Source: Clostridiales bacterium
GTDB lineage: Bacteria > Bacillota > Clostridia > Lachnospirales > Lachnospiraceae
Direction: 5' to 3'
Length of the DNA stretch: 9,072 bases
NCBI GenBank assembly: GCA_019420405.1
Contig: JAHZHF010000113.1
Span: 1-9,072 of the forward strand
Shown piece by piece: positions 6,773 through 9,072 of the stretch; position 1 is the first letter of the stretch, and each line of letters starts with the position of its first letter. A program made the translations under genes and the position numbers. The notes below the pieces were generated by a model. The model saw only the letters and a program-made list of their open reading frames with translations, searched no databases and was not told the DNA's origin.

Positions 6773-6866
6773 AACCTGAAAAACAGCTAAAAATAACAGG
6801 GCAAATGGAACAACTCATATTCATTCAAATAAGTTCCATTTGCCCTGTAATACTGTTTTCCGGGTT
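6773..6866. terminator. Long bidirectional terminator hairpin between convergent genes
   Basis: A perfect 16-bp stem pairs 6796-6811 with 6833-6848 around a 21-nt loop. An outer imperfect stem pairs 6773-6786 with 6853-6866 (13 of 14 pairs, one of them G-T), across a small asymmetric internal loop. T-rich stretches follow on both strands: TTTT at 6856-6859 on the plus strand and TTATTTTTAG read from 6795 on the minus strand. It therefore can end both the hydrogenase operon and the anti-sigma transcript. The rest of the 193-base gap (6731-6923) contains a weaker dyad at 6727-6760 and nothing else I can assign. Confidence 0.75.
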
Positions 6867-6923
6867 CTAAGTTTTTCTAAAATTCATATCCGGTTTGCGG
6901 AAACCTCCCCGCCAAATCAAGAT

Positions 6924-8285
6924 TTACTCTGTAACCTTTACCCGCGGATAGTCATAATGGCTTCCATCCGAATCAAAGAATCCCAGGTATGCGTTATCTA
7001 CATTATCCTCATTCACTACGAATGCGAAGGTACATTCCAGCGTCTCTCCACCTTTGAGGTAAGCGAAGTATACGTCTTTTTTGTAGTTGTCGGTGAACTG
7101 CTGTACGCTCTGGTAGAACGGGGATCCCTCCACGCTTACCGCGGAGTATGCCTTGGTTGCTTCCTGGTATTCAAGCATACTGTAAGTGCCGTCCCCTTCG
7201 TCTCTTAGAAGAGTGATATGAGGAGCAATGTAGAATTCTCCGCCGGAATCCGCTGTGTTTGTGATATCAACAGTTGCAAGTACAATCTTCGGCTGGGCGC
7301 TTTCAACATCTCCCTCCTGGATCACACCGTCTATCACCGGGTAGCGGTCATGTGTCTTAAATGTTCCGTCCTCATTGAGAAGGGGAAGGACTTCCGAATC
7401 ATAGTCGGGAACATAGTTCTCTTTCGGGTACTGGTCAAGCGGAAGTGAATCCACAACCTGTACGTCTTTTACTGTATACTGGGCGTCTGCCATGCAGGTG
7501 CTTCCGCTGGGGTCAGCCGGGAAGAATTCCGGAGCGGATACCGCTTCGCCGATCTGGAAGATGCAGGAGGAATCAATGGAATCCAGCGCTTTTTCCTGCA
7601 CTGACTTAGCGACCTCGCTCGTTTTGATCTCTGCCTGAATCTCTTCATCGGTTGCATATGTGACTGTCTCGTCCAGGACCTTCACCTCAATGCTTTCAGC
7701 CACTTTTTTAGCCTCGCCGTCCGGAAGATCAGGGCCGCTTACATGAACCCATATGACATACCCTTCCTCCTCGTTGAAGAGATAGACGTTCTGCATGATC
7801 GTGTTGTCGTCTGTGTAGATGGTATCGTCCTGGAAAATATTTACGGTCATACCGTTTGTCTCCGTGGTGCCTATAAAAGCATCTTTATCCTTCACTACAT
7901 CGAGCATCGGGTTGCCCACGGAAGAATACCAGTATACAGCCGCAGCGTCGAACGGAACGATGGTCATACCGCCGCCGGTAGCTTCATTGTGGTATTTCCC
8001 GGCGCGGGGGCCGTCCTCCTCGGTGACTCTGACATTTAAAAAGTGGGTGGCTGCAACGGCTGTAATGCTTAAGCCAGCCACAACGGCTGCGGCCGCGGCA
8101 ACGGATACCCAGGCCTTGTGTCTGCGCTTCTTTACGTGGCGGTATCCGGCTGTTTTTTCGGTGCTGCTGTCTGTAAGACCGAGTTCCCGGTAAGTGTCCC
8201 TGATCCTCTGGTCAACAGATTTGGGGATTTCGGTATCGCTTTTTAAGATGCGTTCCACATCTTCCTGAGAATATTTTCTGCTCAA
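6924..8285 (-). CDS. Membrane-anchored anti-sigma-factor-like protein with large extracytoplasmic region
   Basis: A 453-residue protein encoded directly downstream of an ECF sigma gene on the same strand (47-base gap), so it is probably that sigma factor's anti-sigma factor. The N-terminal ~50 residues are charged and presumably cytoplasmic; a basic patch KKRRHK (52-57) precedes one transmembrane helix (about 58-83, rich in Ala and Val), giving an N-in, C-out topology. The exported part has about 370 residues. Its first section (about 140-205, with YVIWVHVSG and KKVAESIEV) recalls DUF4367-type domains, and the last section (about 270-450, with IVLATVDITNTAD) recalls Ig-like DUF4352-type domains; both are judgements from memory. 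There is no zinc-binding HxxxCxxC motif. The start is TTG at 8285-8283, supported by AAAGGAGG seven bases upstream. No neighbouring target gene identifies the signal. Confidence 0.8.
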   Translation of the reverse strand: MSRKYSQEDVERILKSDTEIPKSVDQRIRDTYRELGLTDSSTEKTAGYRHVKKRRHKAWVSVAAAAAVVAGLSITAVAATHFLNVRVTEEDGPRAGKYHNEATGGGMTIVPFDAAAVYWYSSVGNPMLDVVKDKDAFIGTTETNGMTVNIFQDDTIYTDDNTIMQNVYLFNEEEGYVIWVHVSGPDLPDGEAKKVAESIEVKVLDETVTYATDEEIQAEIKTSEVAKSVQEKALDSIDSSCIFQIGEAVSAPEFFPADPSGSTCMADAQYTVKDVQVVDSLPLDQYPKENYVPDYDSEVLPLLNEDGTFKTHDRYPVIDGVIQEGDVESAQPKIVLATVDITNTADSGGEFYIAPHITLLRDEGDGTYSMLEYQEATKAYSAVSVEGSPFYQSVQQFTDNYKKDVYFAYLKGGETLECTFAFVVNEDNVDNAYLGFFDSDGSHYDYPRVKVTE

Positions 8286-8332
8286 ATGATCTCCTCCTTT
8301 TCATTTCAATAGATTTTCGTTACACTGCATTT

Positions 8333-8875
8333 TCAGCATGTTGCGCTCTGACCTGTCCAGATCTGGCGGAACTTCTCCCTTCCCCGGGAGAGCCTTGATT
8401 TTACGGTGTTTTCCTCCATATCCAGAAGCTGTGCGATCTCGCTGATCTTGAATCCCTCGCTGTAGTAGAGAAGAAGAACCGTACGATATTTTTCGTCGAG
8501 AGCCTGCATCAGCTCTTCGAATTCACAGTTGCTCAGTTCGCTGCAGGGTGCGCCCTGGTCGGGAAAGATTTCGATCGGGCTTTCCTGTCTGCCTTTCCGG
8601 ATAATGTCAATGCATTTGTTGATCAGGATGCGGATCAGCCATGTATGGAAATATTCCGCCTTATTTAAGTTCGGGAGAGAGCGGTAGGCCGCCTCTATTG
8701 TGTCCTGGATGGCATCGGCTATGTCTTCCTCATTGGAAAAATAGCTTCGCGCAACCTTGTACATCCCCTGCTTGCTGGACTCGATCAGCTCGATGAATGC
8801 CTTTGCGTTCCCCTGCTGGGCTTTTCGTACCAGATATTCCATACTGATCCCCGCCTTTTCGTCTCGGTTGTTCAC
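8333..8875 (-). CDS. ECF-type RNA polymerase sigma factor
   Basis: A 180-residue sigma-70 family protein with only regions 2 and 4, as in the extracytoplasmic function group. Region 2 covers about 15-92 (DIADAIQDTIEAAYRSLPNL and FHTWLIRILINKCID, the core-binding and -10 recognition parts). Region 4 covers about 120-172, with the helix-turn-helix KISEIAQLLDMEENTVKSRL for -35 recognition. The assigned start is GTG at 8875-8873, with GGGAGGG ten bases upstream; an ATG at 8842-8840 would give 169 residues and still contain both domains, with a poorer ribosome binding site. The anti-sigma-like gene follows after 47 bases, a typical co-transcribed pair. A promoter with ECF-like boxes lies at 8963-8992, pointing to autoregulation. 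It does not closely resemble any named sigma factor that I can recognise with confidence. Confidence 0.93.
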   Translation of the reverse strand: MNNRDEKAGISMEYLVRKAQQGNAKAFIELIESSKQGMYKVARSYFSNEEDIADAIQDTIEAAYRSLPNLNKAEYFHTWLIRILINKCIDIIRKGRQESPIEIFPDQGAPCSELSNCEFEELMQALDEKYRTVLLLYYSEGFKISEIAQLLDMEENTVKSRLSRGREKFRQIWTGQSATC

Positions 8876-8962
8876 TGAATAATATCCCTCCCCTCCGAAG
8901 AAACAGTGTTCATGTTCGCCGGCTTATGCAGGATCGTGGTTTTGTGTGATCCTTACAATAAT

Positions 8963-8992
8963 TAGACGGGAGAGGAGAAGAAAAAAGTTGCA
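8963..8992 (-). promoter_or_regulatory. ECF-type, probably autoregulated promoter of the sigma/anti-sigma operon
   Basis: On the minus strand, TGCAAC followed by a T-run (8992 down to 8981) and CGTCTA (8968-8963) are separated by 18 bases. An AAC-containing -35 and a CGTC -10 are typical of promoters read by ECF sigma factors of Firmicutes. The predicted RNA would start near 8955 and have a leader of about 80 nt before the GTG at 8875. The leader contains a small inverted repeat, AGGATC-N12-GATCCT (8953 to 8930). Assigned by pattern only. Confidence 0.55.
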
Positions 8993-9004
8993 TTCATTTT
9001 ACAG

Positions 9005-9056
9005 GTTTCAGCTATAAAGTTCACTAACTTACGGATGAAAAACGTCCAAAATCAGG
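9005..9056 (-). repeat. Intergenic repeat, right (inverted) copy
   Basis: This is the second copy of the 52-bp repeat at 115-166, in inverted orientation and 41 of 52 identical. Read on the minus strand it ends at 9005, twelve bases before the -35 box of the sigma promoter (8992), so both copies keep the same orientation and nearly the same distance to a downstream promoter. The remaining bases 9057-9072 keep weak similarity to 102-114; nothing else is recognisable at the window edge. Confidence 0.6.
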
Positions 9057-9072
9057 AAGTATTTTCGAAGAC

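Noticed and set aside
7743..8193. Overlapping plus-strand open frames opposite the anti-sigma gene
   Set aside because: They lie opposite a continuous 453-codon frame with a good ribosome binding site and transmembrane pattern, and encode no recognisable motif.
1..9072. CRISPR array, tRNA/rRNA genes, insertion sequence or phage genes
   Set aside because: No regularly spaced repeats, tRNA-like cloverleaf, rRNA sequence, transposase or integrase motif was seen in either strand.

Overview
The window looks like chromosomal DNA of an anaerobic, fermentative Firmicute, most likely a gut Clostridium-type organism of the Lachnospiraceae kind. This rests on the gene content (NAD-linked [FeFe]-hydrogenase, alanine dehydrogenase), strong GGAGG ribosome binding sites, moderate G+C in genes with AT-rich intergenic regions, and the style of the sigma/anti-sigma pair. 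The genus cannot be fixed from the sequence alone.

Layout, left to right. Bases 1-295 hold no convincing gene; they contain one copy of a ~52-bp repeat (115-166) and a promoter for the next gene. Bases 296-1408 (+) encode alanine dehydrogenase, closed by a clear hairpin terminator. Bases 1409-1623 carry that terminator, an AT-rich promoter region and a perfect TGACCA-N4-TGGTCA palindrome. Bases 1624-6730 (+) are a five-gene operon: a NuoE/HndA-like [2Fe-2S] subunit, a stand-alone histidine-kinase-type ATPase domain protein, an HndB-like thioredoxin-fold ferredoxin, a NuoF/HndC-like NADH- and FMN-binding subunit, and the HndD/HydA-type catalytic [FeFe]-hydrogenase. Bases 6731-6923 form a convergent intergenic region with a long, nearly bidirectional terminator hairpin. 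Bases 6924-8285 (-) encode a membrane-anchored anti-sigma-like protein with a large extracytoplasmic part, and 8333-8875 (-) its ECF sigma factor. Bases 8876-9072 hold an ECF-type promoter for the sigma gene and a second, inverted copy of the repeat (9005-9056).

The hydrogenase subunits should form a soluble complex passing electrons between NAD(H), ferredoxin and protons, in the manner of HndABCD/HydABC electron-bifurcating hydrogenases; whether this enzyme bifurcates cannot be told from sequence. Alanine dehydrogenase also consumes or makes NADH (pyruvate + NH4+ to alanine), so both transcription units serve redox balance, although each has its own promoter and terminator. The sigma/anti-sigma pair is a separate envelope-signal module with its own, probably autoregulated, promoter.

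The most interesting points are: two ~79% identical repeat copies placed in the same orientation just upstream of two different promoters; the orphan ATPase inside the hydrogenase operon; the TSCSPGW (not TSCCPGW) H-cluster motif; the three-cysteine HndB-like protein; and the palindrome in the hydrogenase leader.
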